From contig JASMTQ010000042.1 of assembly GCA_041694275.1 (NCBI GenBank), forward strand, positions 17,190 to 81,189: a stretch of DNA of 64,000 nucleotides, given 5' to 3'. Source of the stretch: M55B118 sp041694275. GTDB taxonomy: Bacteria > Bacillota_I > Bacilli_A > Izemoplasmatales > Izemoplasmataceae. Positions 16,545 to 24,693 of the stretch are shown piece after piece. The notes under the pieces were generated by a model. It did not search any database. It worked only from the letters and a program-made list of their open reading frames with translations, and was not told the DNA's origin. The first letter of the stretch is position 1. Every line of letters begins with the position of its first letter. Both the position numbers and the translations under genes were made by a program.

Positions 16545-17987
16545 ATGAAAAACGTACGAGTACGCTATGCACCAAGTCCCACAGGCTATCTTCACATCGG
16601 AAACGCGAGAACCGCACTTTTCAACTATCTATTCGCTCGCCATCACGATGGCAAGTTCATTGTCAGAATCGAGGATACCGATGTCTTGAGGAATGTCGAC
16701 CAGGGCATTGAAAACCAGATGGAGTATCTCCGCTGGCTTGGAATGGACTGGGACGAGTCCATTGACAAACCCGGCGCTTATGGTCCTTACCGCCAACTTG
16801 AGCGTCATGAAAAACTGAATATCTACAAGGACTTTGCAAATGAACTCATTGAAAAAGGCCTTGCCTATAAATGCTACTGTTCCCCTGAAGAACTGGAAGC
16901 CGAAATCGAGGAGAAAAAGGCTCGTGGCGAATCCAATCTTCATTATTCGAGGAAGTGTCTTGGAAAACCGGATCAGGACGCGCCTTACATGGTGCGATTC
17001 AAAGTTCCAGACAATACAACCTATACGTTCAACGATATCGTAAAAGGAGAAGTCACTTTCAAAAGCGAAGATGTCGGAGACTGGGTTATCCTCAAGAGAA
17101 GCGGGATTCCGACTTACAATTTCGCATGTGCCGTGGATGACCACCTAATGCAGATTTCACACGTACTTCGCGGGGAAGACCACATCACCAATACACCGAA
17201 ACAGCTCATGGTCATGAACGCTTTTGGCTGGACGCATCCCACTTACGGACACATGCCGCTCATCGTCAATGAAAACCAGAAGAAACTCTCGAAGCGTGAC
17301 GGTGACATCATCCAGTTCATTTCCCAGTACGACAAGCTCGGCTATCTTCCGGACGCGCTTTTCAATTTCATCGCCCTGCTAGGGTGGAGTCCTGATAAGA
17401 AAGAAGAAATTTTGAGTCCCGAAGAACTCATCAAGCGGTTTGACGAAACACGCATGTCAAGTTCACCCGCCACGTTCGACAAGGAAAAGCTAGCGTTCAT
17501 CAATAACCGCTACATCAAGGCACTGAGCAATGAAGAAGTGCTTGAGTTATGCAAATCGTTCCTGGTCGAAGAGAATATTGGACTTGACCAGGATGACAGC
17601 TGGTATGAAAACCTTGTGGAGGTTTTCAAGGACCGTCTTAGCTATGGTGCTGAAATCGTTGAGCTTTACCGTGATTTCTTTGAAAAACCGTTTGTTCTTG
17701 AAGGAGAAGCCCTTGAGTTTTTGAAACAAGAGGGTGTTAAAGCATTGCTTGAATCATTCAAAACCAAGGTTGAAGCCATCGATACGCTCGCGCCTGAAGA
17801 TCTCAAGAAGGCCATCAAGGAGTCAGGCAAGGAGACTTCAATGAAAGGCAAGATGCTGTTCATGCCTCTGAGGATTGCCGTCAGTGCTTCAATGCATGGT
17901 CCGGATCTACCGAAGATGATGAATCTCATGGGCAAGGAAAGACTCATCAAGCGTCTTGAGTACTCAATTAGCCATTTATCGCAATAA
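16545..17987 (+). CDS. gltX: Glutamyl-tRNA synthetase
   Basis: Charges tRNA(Glu), and in many low-GC Gram-positives also mischarges tRNA(Gln) for the GatCAB route. The 480-residue class I enzyme begins MKNVRVRYAPSPTGYLHIGN (HIGH motif variant HIGN), has a zinc-like cluster CYCSPEELEAE, and the KLSKRDGD signature loop near residue 250. TAAGGAGG is correctly spaced for 16545. It is transcribed alone, then csp. Confidence 0.97.
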   Translation: MKNVRVRYAPSPTGYLHIGNARTALFNYLFARHHDGKFIVRIEDTDVLRNVDQGIENQMEYLRWLGMDWDESIDKPGAYGPYRQLERHEKLNIYKDFANELIEKGLAYKCYCSPEELEAEIEEKKARGESNLHYSRKCLGKPDQDAPYMVRFKVPDNTTYTFNDIVKGEVTFKSEDVGDWVILKRSGIPTYNFACAVDDHLMQISHVLRGEDHITNTPKQLMVMNAFGWTHPTYGHMPLIVNENQKKLSKRDGDIIQFISQYDKLGYLPDALFNFIALLGWSPDKKEEILSPEELIKRFDETRMSSSPATFDKEKLAFINNRYIKALSNEEVLELCKSFLVEENIGLDQDDSWYENLVEVFKDRLSYGAEIVELYRDFFEKPFVLEGEALEFLKQEGVKALLESFKTKVEAIDTLAPEDLKKAIKESGKETSMKGKMLFMPLRIAVSASMHGPDLPKMMNLMGKERLIKRLEYSISHLSQ

Positions 17988-17993
17988 AAATAT

Positions 17994-18022
17994 TTGCATT
18001 TTAAAAAAACACGTTGTATAAT
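17994..18022 (+). promoter_or_regulatory. Promoter of the cold-shock gene
   Basis: TTGCAT at 17994-17999, 17-base spacer, TATAAT at 18017-18022. It gives a leader of only about 28 bases, unlike the long structured leaders of enterobacterial cspA. Confidence 0.88.
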
Positions 18023-18056
18023 GCAAGTATCAAGTTATAAAGGAGAATTACTTTTC

Positions 18057-18254
18057 ATGACAGGAACAGTAAAATGGTTCAACTCAGAAAAAGGCTATGG
18101 TTTCATTACTACAGATGAAGGCAACGATGTATTCGTTCACTATAGCGCAATCAACCAAGAAGGTTTCAAATCTTTGAACGAAGGCGACAAAGTCGAGTTC
18201 GAAGTAGTTGAGGGCGATCGTGGACCTCAAGCTTCTGGCGTAGAACGCATCTAA
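18057..18254 (+). CDS. csp: Cold-shock protein (CspA/CspB family)
   Basis: Small single-stranded nucleic-acid binding OB-fold protein acting as an RNA chaperone. The 65-residue product begins MTGTVKWFNSEKGYGFIT, with both RNP motifs present (KGYGFI and VFVHYSAI), and ends GPQASGVERI. The ATG at 18057 follows AAAGGAG; upstream in-frame ATGs overlap the promoter. It is monocistronic, with its own promoter and terminator. Confidence 0.97.
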   Translation: MTGTVKWFNSEKGYGFITTDEGNDVFVHYSAINQEGFKSLNEGDKVEFEVVEGDRGPQASGVERI

Positions 18255-18270
18255 GTAAACTACACGAACG

Positions 18271-18297
18271 AAAGCGGGAGCTTTGCTCCCGCTTTTA
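18271..18297 (+). terminator. Intrinsic terminator after csp
   Basis: AAAGCGGGAGC, loop TTT, GCTCCCGCTTTT, followed by ATTTT. Confidence 0.93.
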
Positions 18298-18474
18298 TTT
18301 TGGATTTATCAGAAGAATGAACCGACATTTTCGTGCGTGCACAAGGCGGGCTGCCTGCCCATAGTTCGCCACTGTCTTTTAAGTTGATTTTAAAAGCTCA
18401 GTGTTTTTGTTGACTGGTCCTTGTGTTACAATGTAAGTGTCTTGATTTTCAATCATGGAAAATAGGTGAGCTTT
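18298..18474 (+). promoter_or_regulatory. Upstream region of cysS with extended -10 promoter
   Basis: An extended -10 (TGT then TACAAT, 18424-18432) lies about 40 bases before the cysS start, with only a weak -35. The stretch before it holds a GGGC/GCCC mini-hairpin near 18345-18360 and a CTTTTAA/TTAAAAG repeat near 18376-18397. There is no T-box core (AGGGTGG), so the usual tRNA-sensing control of cysS is not visible. Confidence 0.5.
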
Positions 18475-19809
18475 ATGGAAATATTCAATACCCTGACAAG
18501 AAAACGAGAAAAATTTGTTCCAATCAATGATGATACAGTCAATATCTATGTATGCGGGCCCACCGTTTACAACTATATACACATCGGAAATGCGAGACCG
18601 GTTATCTTTTTTGACGTAGTCAGACGGTACTTCACCCATCTTGGGTTTACTGTGAACTATGTCTCGAATTTCACGGATGTGGATGACAAAATCATTACCA
18701 AGGCCATTGAAGACGAAACGGATGAGCTTACTATCGCCAATAAGTTTATCAATGCGTTTTACGAAGATGCCCAAAGACTCGGAAGTTCTACTCAGTACCT
18801 TGCGCCACGTGTGACTGAATACATGAGTTCCATCATTTCCTACATCGAGCAACTCGTTGAGAGCGGGTCTGCTTATGAAGTGAACGGCAATGTTTATTTC
18901 CGTGTATCCAAGGCACCGGATTATGGCATTCTCTCAGGCAGAAGAATTGAAGATTTGAAACAGGGTGCCCGCGTGGATGTGAATACTGAAAAAGAGGATC
19001 CGCTTGACTTTACACTTTGGAAAAAGACGGATGTCGGCATCAAGTATCCATCTCCATGGGGAGAAGGACGTCCTGGGTGGCATACTGAATGTGTCGCCAT
19101 GATCAAGGATATCTTCGGTGGGAAAATTGATATCCATGGTGGAGGCTCCGGCCTCATGTTTCCACACCATGAAAATGAAATTGCGCAGGAACATGCCATT
19201 TCCAATCATCATATAGCGAACTACTGGATTCACAATGGTCTTTTGAACATTGATGACAAGAAAATGAGTAAAAGTGAAGGGCGTGTCATACTGGTCAAGG
19301 ATCTTGATCAGGACTATATGGGGTTTCGTCTTTTCACACTCAGTACCCATTATAGAAGCCCTATCAACTATACCGATGAAATTCTCAGATCCCATGTCAA
19401 TGAGTGGGAGAAGATTAAACGTGTCTATTCCCAGTCCTTTTATCAGCTTGATCTCCATGCGCAGCTCAATAAAAATGCTGTTTTCAACAGAAGACTCTCT
19501 GAAATCGAACGAGGATTCATGAAAGCCATGGATGATGACTTCAATACTCCAAATGCCATCACGGAGATTCAGAATCTTGTCAAGTATACCAACCAGCTGC
19601 TTAGAAAAACCGACACCTTCGAAGAACTGAGAGGTGCCGTTGAACTGTTTGATACGTTCTTCTACATTCTCGGACTCGATCCTGATATAAAGCGTCTTTC
19701 GGATAGAGAACGTGCCATGTATGCGGCCTGGACGGATGCTCGTAGAAACAAGGACTTTGACAAGGCTGACAGATTGCGTGAAAAACTCTTTGAAAAAGGC
19801 ATCATCTGA
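18475..19809 (+). CDS. cysS: Cysteinyl-tRNA synthetase
   Basis: Charges tRNA(Cys). The 444-residue class I enzyme has CGPTVYNYIHIGNARPVIFF, with the zinc Cys and the HIGH motif, GWHTECVAMIKDIFG and FPHHENEIAQEHA, which supply the other zinc ligands, and the KMSKSEGRVI loop. The ATG at 18475 follows TAGGTGAG. The TGA stop overlaps the ATG of mrnC by one base. Here it follows csp rather than the cysE seen between gltX and cysS in Bacillus. Confidence 0.97.
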   Translation: MEIFNTLTRKREKFVPINDDTVNIYVCGPTVYNYIHIGNARPVIFFDVVRRYFTHLGFTVNYVSNFTDVDDKIITKAIEDETDELTIANKFINAFYEDAQRLGSSTQYLAPRVTEYMSSIISYIEQLVESGSAYEVNGNVYFRVSKAPDYGILSGRRIEDLKQGARVDVNTEKEDPLDFTLWKKTDVGIKYPSPWGEGRPGWHTECVAMIKDIFGGKIDIHGGGSGLMFPHHENEIAQEHAISNHHIANYWIHNGLLNIDDKKMSKSEGRVILVKDLDQDYMGFRLFTLSTHYRSPINYTDEILRSHVNEWEKIKRVYSQSFYQLDLHAQLNKNAVFNRRLSEIERGFMKAMDDDFNTPNAITEIQNLVKYTNQLLRKTDTFEELRGAVELFDTFFYILGLDPDIKRLSDRERAMYAAWTDARRNKDFDKADRLREKLFEKGII

Positions 19810-20183
19810 TGGTGCAGTATAACGGACAGACTCTAGCTTATATCGGCGATGCGGTGTTTGAACTGTTTATCAGGGAAACGTTGCTTGAACAAGGCATTGT
19901 CAAAGCCGACAAGCTTCACAAGGAAGTCATCAAATTTACCAGTGCCCAGGGGCAATACGCCTGTCTTCAGTCGATTGAAGATGCACTAAGTGAAAAGGAA
20001 AAAGCCGTCGTGAACAGGGGGCGCAACCAGGCGACTGCGCGAAGACCCAAGGGGACGCCTTTACAAACTTACAAACTCTCAACAGGGTTCGAAGCACTCA
20101 TTGGTTTTTTATATCTGAGTGGTGAAAAAAACCGCCTTCAAGAATTGTTCGACATGATTACTGTAAAACTTCAAGTAAGCTAA
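19809..20183 (+). CDS. mrnC: Mini-ribonuclease III
   Basis: RNase III-like nuclease without a dsRNA-binding domain; in Bacillus it matures 23S rRNA. The 124-residue product shows LAYIGDAVFELFIRE (the conserved acidic cluster of the RNase III signature), KADKLHKEVIKFTSAQGQ and GRNQATARRPKGTPLQTY. The final catalytic Glu is in GFEALIGFLYL. It overlaps cysS by one base, the normal Firmicutes arrangement cysS-mrnC-rlmB. Confidence 0.95.
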   Translation: MVQYNGQTLAYIGDAVFELFIRETLLEQGIVKADKLHKEVIKFTSAQGQYACLQSIEDALSEKEKAVVNRGRNQATARRPKGTPLQTYKLSTGFEALIGFLYLSGEKNRLQELFDMITVKLQVS

Positions 20184-20257
20184 GCGCTTGATTTTTTCAA
20201 TATTTTGAAGAAGTCCCCATGTTAGAATGAGGCAACGAAAGAAAACGAGGTGTTGCC

Positions 20258-20959
20258 ATGATTATCTATGGAAAAAATCCAATTGAAGAGGCGCTCAATT
20301 ATGATCGTGAAATCTATGAAGTCTTCACGAGCCTCTCTGAGAATGACAAACTTATTAAAAAAGCCAGAAATAAAAACATCAAGATTACCTTTCTAGACAA
20401 AAAAACCATGAACAAGCGTTTTGATGGGTCACACCAGGGCATTGGGGCCAACGTTCGTGATTACGAATACGCTTCTTTGGAAACCGTATTGAATCAAGAA
20501 GGAAGAAAACTTTTTCTAATGCTTGATTCAATCACCGATCCTCACAATCTAGGGGCCATACTGAGAAGCGCGGAAGCCTTTGGCGTGACTGGTGTCATCC
20601 TCCCCAAAGACCGTTCGGCTCAGATTAACGCTACGGTTGTAAAGGTTGCGGCAGGGTCCATCGAACACGTTAAATTGATTCAGGTCGTAAACCTGCATCA
20701 GACCATTCGCACGCTCAAAGACAACAATATCTGGGTGATCGGCCTTGATCTTGATACGGATTCAACACTGGAAGATGTATACGTGGACACTGATCTTTGT
20801 CTGGTCCTTGGCAACGAAGGCAAAGGCATGCGGCCGTTGGTTCGCAAATCCTGTGATACGCTTGTAAGGATTCCAATGAATGGGAAAGTAAACAGTCTCA
20901 ACGTCAGTGTTTCTGCTGGCGTAGCGCTTTACGATGTCATCTCAAGGCGAAAAGGATGA
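20258..20959 (+). CDS. rlmB: 23S rRNA G2251 2'-O-methyltransferase family (TrmH/RlmB)
   Basis: SpoU-type knotted methyltransferase acting on rRNA. The 233-residue protein begins MIIYGKNPIEEALN (substrate-binding domain), then has the three SpoU motifs: LDSITDPHNLGAILRSAEAF, LGNEGKGMRPLV and PMNGKVNSLNVSVSAGVALY. The ATG follows CGAGGTG. It sits in the mrnC-rlmB-sigH order of Bacillus, but the yacP gene usually found between rlmB and sigH is absent; the stop of rlmB overlaps the start of the sigma gene. Confidence 0.93.
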   Translation: MIIYGKNPIEEALNYDREIYEVFTSLSENDKLIKKARNKNIKITFLDKKTMNKRFDGSHQGIGANVRDYEYASLETVLNQEGRKLFLMLDSITDPHNLGAILRSAEAFGVTGVILPKDRSAQINATVVKVAAGSIEHVKLIQVVNLHQTIRTLKDNNIWVIGLDLDTDSTLEDVYVDTDLCLVLGNEGKGMRPLVRKSCDTLVRIPMNGKVNSLNVSVSAGVALYDVISRRKG

Positions 20960-21495
20960 TCCGCCCGAGTAATGACTATGAAGTCATTGCACGCATAAAA
21001 GAAGGCGATGACCAGGCGCTTGAGCATCTCGCTTCGAACTATTCTTCATTTATTGCCAAGAAGATTCATTCGTATTCGCTAGCCTACATGTTCGACGATC
21101 TGTTTCAAGAAGGGTTGATCCTTCTTTATAAATCGGTGCTTGCTTTTGAAGAGAAATTCAACAAATCGTTTACCCGGTTTTTTGAAATGAACTTTGAACG
21201 GCACATGCGAAGTCAAATCAACCAATTGAGAAGACGCAGAGAGATTACCAGACTCAATAAAACCTATATTGCGGAAGCCAACCACTGCGTGCGTGAAAAC
21301 TCTGTATATTACGAAGTGCATCTCAATGAAATAAAAAAAGTGTTGACTGAATTCGAATTCAGTGTTTATATACTAAGGGTACTCAAATGCACCCCCGTTG
21401 GCGAGGTTGCTGAAAGATACCTTTGTGATACCAAGTCCGTCTACAATGCCGTCCATCGTGCAAAACTCAAAATACATGCGTATTTCGAGGGCTAA
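20956..21495 (+). CDS. sigH: Sigma-70 family factor, SigH-like
   Basis: Alternative sigma factor inferred from position and motifs. The 179-residue product has a region 2 (FDDLFQEGLILLYKSVLAFE, the core-binding and -10 recognition helix) and a C-terminal region 4 helix-turn-helix (VAERYLCDTKSVYNAVHRAK). The location between rlmB and rpmG-secE-nusG is that of sigH in Bacillus, where it controls early stationary-phase and competence genes. It is shorter than Bacillus SigH (about 218) and rather divergent. It overlaps rlmB by ATGA. What it controls here cannot be inferred from the window. Confidence 0.78.
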   Translation: MIRPSNDYEVIARIKEGDDQALEHLASNYSSFIAKKIHSYSLAYMFDDLFQEGLILLYKSVLAFEEKFNKSFTRFFEMNFERHMRSQINQLRRRREITRLNKTYIAEANHCVRENSVYYEVHLNEIKKVLTEFEFSVYILRVLKCTPVGEVAERYLCDTKSVYNAVHRAKLKIHAYFEG

Positions 21496-21551
21496 ACGTT
21501 GACAAATGACGGGGATTTTGGTACATTATATATTTGCAAGGTTGTGATAAC

Positions 21552-21698
21552 ATGCGCCAAAAAATTAGACTCATATGCGAAGAATGCCTATCAAGAAACT
21601 ACACGACTTACAAACACAAAGATGACAAGAAGCGCATGGTTGTGAAAAAGTATTGCAAACGGTGCAATAAACACACAAACCACAAAGAAAGTAAATAG
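21552..21698 (+). CDS. rpmG: 50S ribosomal protein L33
   Basis: A 48-codon gene. The product begins MRQKIRLICEECLSRNYTTY and ends YCKRCNKHTNHKESK, so both Cys-x2-Cys pairs of the zinc-binding form of L33 are present (CEEC and CKRC). It lies just before secE-nusG as in other Firmicutes. The ribosome binding site is weak (AAGGTTGTGATA). It is too short to appear in most ORF lists. Confidence 0.93.
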   Translation: MRQKIRLICEECLSRNYTTYKHKDDKKRMVVKKYCKRCNKHTNHKESK

Positions 21699-21710
21699 GA
21701 GCTGTAAACA

Positions 21711-22145
21711 ATGGCAGAACAAAAAGACACAAAACAAGACAAAATCGGAAAAGTACTAACCATTCTTAAAAAGGAATATCCTTTCGAAGGATTGCTCCTT
21801 GGACTTCTGGGTGTTCTCGTGCTTGTACTAGGCGTTTATATCTTCGAAGGTGAGAGGCTGACGATTCGTTTCACGGATCTTTGGATTTTCGATTCTCCCC
21901 TCAAGATAACCATTTTCTCCATCATTGTCATGCTTGTCGGTGCGGTTGCACTGATTATGGCGGTTGGACCGTTCTTCATTCCAGGTCTCAAGGAAATGAA
22001 CCGTGTCACATGGCCGAACAAGCCAACCATCTATAACAACTTCGCCCGTGTAATGGGGTTCATTGTGGTTCTTGGTGCGATGTTCATTCTCTATGATGCA
22101 GTGTTCAGACCGATTTTTGATTTCCTTTACGGATTGGGTGCCTAA
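21711..22145 (+). CDS. secE: Preprotein translocase subunit SecE, extended three-span form
   Basis: SecE clamps the SecYEG channel. The conserved amphipathic helix and hinge FIPGLKEMNRVTWPNKPTIY and the following membrane helix (MGFIVVLGAMFILYDAVF) are the diagnostic SecE part, residues about 88-130. The product is 144 residues, more than twice the usual Gram-positive SecE (about 60). The extra N-terminus adds two hydrophobic segments (GLLLGLLGVLVLVLGVYIF and IFSIIVMLVGAVALIMAV), giving a topology like Escherichia coli SecE. TAGGAG precedes the ATG. It lies between rpmG and nusG. Confidence 0.9.
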   Translation: MAEQKDTKQDKIGKVLTILKKEYPFEGLLLGLLGVLVLVLGVYIFEGERLTIRFTDLWIFDSPLKITIFSIIVMLVGAVALIMAVGPFFIPGLKEMNRVTWPNKPTIYNNFARVMGFIVVLGAMFILYDAVFRPIFDFLYGLGA

Positions 22146-22148
22146 ACC

Positions 22149-22703
22149 ATGATGGAAGATCAAAACAAGAAAAGAATGTGGTACGCCGTTCAGACTTACT
22201 CGGGGCAGGAAAACAGCGTCAAAGTGAATCTTGAACGCCGCATTGAATCCATGCAGATGGAAGATAAAATCTTCCATGTTGTCATTCCTGAAGAAATCCA
22301 ACAGGAAAAAAGAAACGACGGAACCACTAAAGAACGTCTGGTCAAAATCTATCCAGGCTATGTTTTCATTGAAATGATCGTCACGGACGATTCATGGTTT
22401 GTCGTTAGAAACACCCCTGGTGTCACAGGATTTCTTGGTAGTAGTGGTGGAGGAACCAAACCGATTCCATTGCCACCTGAAGAAATCAATCCAATACTTA
22501 AAAGAGTGGGCATCATTCAAAAGCCCAAACTGGATATCAAGATTGGACAGAAAGTACGCGTGACGGCTGGACCGTTTGCGAACCAGGTTGGAAAAATCGA
22601 CAGCATCGACCAGGAAAAGGAACTTGTAACCGTATTGGTTGAAATGTTTGGCAGGGAGACCCCGGCTGAACTTACTTTCGACGAGATTGACACTGACATA
22701 TAA
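22149..22703 (+). CDS. nusG: Transcription termination/antitermination factor NusG
   Basis: NusG binds RNA polymerase to set elongation and pausing and couples it to ribosomes. The 184-residue protein has the NGN domain (WYAVQTYSGQENSVKVNLER, VRNTPGVTGFLGSS) and a C-terminal KOW domain (KVRVTAGPFANQVGKIDSID). ATG at 22149 or 22152 are both possible. It follows secE by three bases; a fresh promoter drives rplK just after the stop. Confidence 0.97.
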   Translation: MMEDQNKKRMWYAVQTYSGQENSVKVNLERRIESMQMEDKIFHVVIPEEIQQEKRNDGTTKERLVKIYPGYVFIEMIVTDDSWFVVRNTPGVTGFLGSSGGGTKPIPLPPEEINPILKRVGIIQKPKLDIKIGQKVRVTAGPFANQVGKIDSIDQEKELVTVLVEMFGRETPAELTFDEIDTDI

Positions 22704-22708
22704 AACCA

Positions 22709-22737
22709 TTGACAGTGTCAATCTTTTCGTATACAAT
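22709..22737 (+). promoter_or_regulatory. Promoter of rplK-rplA
   Basis: Consensus TTGACA at 22709-22714, 17-base spacer, TACAAT at 22732-22737. A short hairpin (GCGTGAC, TTT, GTCATGC at 22744-22760) begins the transcript. Confidence 0.9.
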
Positions 22738-22770
22738 AGTATGGCGTGACTTTGTCATGCTTATTTAAGA

Positions 22771-22800
22771 GTGGAAGGGTGCAATGCATCCGCTGACCAC
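22771..22800 (+). promoter_or_regulatory. L1-binding-type leader motif before rplK
   Basis: GTGG (22771) pairs with CCAC (22800), enclosing AA, a GGGTG/CATCC stem and GCTGA. The same layout recurs before rplA. It resembles the L1-binding site of 23S rRNA (GTGGGAGG stem with a purine-rich internal loop before CCAC), so autoregulation by L1 is likely. Confidence 0.65.
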
Positions 22801-22826
22801 ATCACGAGAATGAGGAGGTGTCCATC

Positions 22827-23255
22827 GTGGCTAAAAAAGAAATAACCACTGTAGTTAAACTGCAAATCCCAGCAGGTAAAGCGAATCCAGCTCCACCTGT
22901 AGGTCCAGCGCTCGGTCAGGCAGGCGTCAACATTCAAGACTTCTGTTCGAAATTCAACGACGCAACCAAGGACAAAATGGGTAATATCATCCCTGTAGAA
23001 ATCACAGTATACAAGGACAGATCATTTACTTTCGTCACCAAAACTCCGCCAGCAGCGGACTTGTTGAAGAAAGCCGCCGGCGTCGACAAAGGTGCCAGCA
23101 ACCCGCTTACTGAAAAAGTCGGTTCAGTTACAAGGGATCAGGTCCGTGAAATCGCGGAAACCAAAATGCCCGATCTGAATGCGAATGACGTTGAAGCAGC
23201 AATGCGTATCGTCGAAGGAACAGCAAAAAACATGGGAATCACAGTCAAGAACTAG
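22827..23255 (+). CDS. rplK: 50S ribosomal protein L11
   Basis: L11 forms the GTPase-associated centre base. From GTG 22827 the product is 142 residues. It begins VAKKEITTVVKLQIPAGKAN, then PAPPVGPALGQAGVNIQDFC and the RNA-binding C-terminal domain with GSVTRDQVREIAETKMPDLN. GAGGAGGTG at 22812-22820 is spaced for 22827, so the earlier GTG inside that site is rejected. Confidence 0.97.
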   Translation: MAKKEITTVVKLQIPAGKANPAPPVGPALGQAGVNIQDFCSKFNDATKDKMGNIIPVEITVYKDRSFTFVTKTPPAADLLKKAAGVDKGASNPLTEKVGSVTRDQVREIAETKMPDLNANDVEAAMRIVEGTAKNMGITVKN

Positions 23256-23284
23256 CAATTAGTTGATCCTAACAGACAGCTATT

Positions 23285-23311
23285 TGTGGGAGGAGATTCC
23301 GTTAGACCACA
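23285..23311 (+). promoter_or_regulatory. L1-binding-type motif before rplA
   Basis: TGTGG and CCACA enclose GA, a GGA/TCC mini-stem and GTTAGA. The left side reads GTGGGAGG, matching the L1 site in 23S rRNA. It ends six bases before the rplA ribosome binding site. Confidence 0.72.
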
Positions 23312-23326
23312 TTTAGGAGGAAAATC

Positions 23327-24019
23327 ATGGCTAAAAAAGGAAAGAAATACACAGAAGCACTTGCCAAAATCGATGCAACCAAAGCCTATAAGCTTGAAGA
23401 AGCCGTTGCGCTTCTAAAAGACGTGTCGTTTGAGTCGTTTGACGCATCCGTCGAACTAGCTCTCAGACTCAACGTTGACCCACGCCAGGCAGACCAGAAC
23501 ATTCGCGGGGCTACCGTACTTCCAAATGGAACCGGAAACACCAAGCGTGTGCTCGTATTTGCCAAAGGCGAACAGGCAAAAGCCGCTGAAGAAGCGGGCG
23601 CCGATTATGTCGGCGAACAGGAACTGGTTGATAAGGTGCTCGGAGGCTGGATGGATTTTGACACAGTCGTAGCTACACCGGATATGATGGCACAAGTTGG
23701 GAAACTTGGACGCACACTTGGTCCAAAAGGTCTCATGCCTAACCCGAAAACCGGCACAGTTACACCAGATGTCAAAAAAGCCGTTGAAGAAATCAAGGCG
23801 GGTAAAGTTGAATACCGCGTTGACAAAGTAGGGAACCTGCATATTACCGCTGGTAAAGTATCGTTCTCAAACGAAGATCTTCAGGAAAACATTCAGGCAT
23901 TCGTTCAAACCATCACAGGCCTTAGACCATCAACAGTCAAAGGTGCATTCATCTTGAACGCAAGTCTTTCATCAACCATGAGCCCAGGCATCAAACTCGA
24001 TGCTGGCTCAGTAAACTAA
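23327..24019 (+). CDS. rplA: 50S ribosomal protein L1
   Basis: L1 forms the mobile stalk near the E site and represses its own mRNA in many bacteria. The 230-residue protein begins MAKKGKKYTEALAKIDATKA and has NVDPRQADQNIRGATVLPNG, then LGRTLGPKGLMPNPKTGTVT (the RNA-binding loop) and a C-terminal segment GLRPSTVKGAFILNASLSST. TTTAGGAGG precedes the ATG. It is followed by a long L10-type leader, not directly by rplJ. Confidence 0.98.
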   Translation: MAKKGKKYTEALAKIDATKAYKLEEAVALLKDVSFESFDASVELALRLNVDPRQADQNIRGATVLPNGTGNTKRVLVFAKGEQAKAAEEAGADYVGEQELVDKVLGGWMDFDTVVATPDMMAQVGKLGRTLGPKGLMPNPKTGTVTPDVKKAVEEIKAGKVEYRVDKVGNLHITAGKVSFSNEDLQENIQAFVQTITGLRPSTVKGAFILNASLSSTMSPGIKLDAGSVN

Positions 24020-24030
24020 AAAATAAAATA

Positions 24031-24125
24031 TTCTTTCTGTCCGAGACCTCAGGTGCCAATGGCTTAATTTCCTGACTAGACAAAAGACCACTATACAACC
24101 CGTATGGTCCTCTTTTGTTGTAACT
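24031..24125 (+). ncRNA. Ribosomal protein L10 leader with terminator hairpin
   Basis: The stretch CCGAGACCTCAGGTGCCAA (24041-24059) is the conserved kink-turn-containing core of the L10(L12)4 leader known in Firmicutes. It is followed by a strong hairpin, CAAAAGACC with GGTC-C-TCTTTTG at 24081-24117, with ATAC/GTAT pairs inside. The leader probably lets excess L10-L12 complex shut off rplJ-rplL, by attenuation or by blocking translation. Confidence 0.82.
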
Positions 24126-24170
24126 GACAGGAGAGGACATTTTTATTGAATAACACTAGGAGGTGGAACA

Positions 24171-24674
24171 GTGTCAACCAAGGCAATCGAAAGAAAAAAA
24201 GCAGAAGTCGATGCACTTGCTACCAAAATGCAAGAAGCAAGCTCTGTGGTCATCGCGGATTATCAAGGACTAACCGTTGATCAGGTAACGAAGCTTCGTA
24301 CTGCGTTATTTGAAAATGACTGCGAGTTCAAAGTCATCAAGAACAACATCATCCGTCGTGCTGCAGAAAAAGCCGGTTACGAAAAACTGCTTGAATCTGT
24401 TACAGGACCGAATGCCGTCGCGTTCTCATATGAAGACAGCGTATCGGCTGCAAAAGTCATCCATGACTTTGCAGAGGAAAACGAAAAACTCGATCTTAAA
24501 GTCGGTGTCGTCGATGGCGATTACATGGACAACGCCCGCATCAACAAAATTGCGACCATTCCAACCCGCGAAGAACTACTTACCATGTTCGCTGGTGGAC
24601 TCATCCAACCAATCAGAAACGTTGCAATTGCAATAAACATGCACAAAGAAAATCTAGAACAACAAAACGGATAA
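24171..24674 (+). CDS. rplJ: 50S ribosomal protein L10
   Basis: Anchors L7/L12 dimers to the ribosome. The 167-residue product begins at GTG with VSTKAIERKKAEVDALATKM, continues with VVIADYQGLTVDQVTKLRTA and ends in an L12-binding helix. AGGAGGTGG lies at 24158-24166. The long leader upstream and rplL 19 bases downstream make up the usual L10 operon. Confidence 0.97.
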   Translation: MSTKAIERKKAEVDALATKMQEASSVVIADYQGLTVDQVTKLRTALFENDCEFKVIKNNIIRRAAEKAGYEKLLESVTGPNAVAFSYEDSVSAAKVIHDFAEENEKLDLKVGVVDGDYMDNARINKIATIPTREELLTMFAGGLIQPIRNVAIAINMHKENLEQQNG

Positions 24675-24693
24675 AAATAAGGAGGAAACTATC

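Noticed and set aside
18298..18474. T-box riboswitch before cysS
   Set aside because: The AGGGTGG core and its antiterminator are absent; only weak hairpins are seen.
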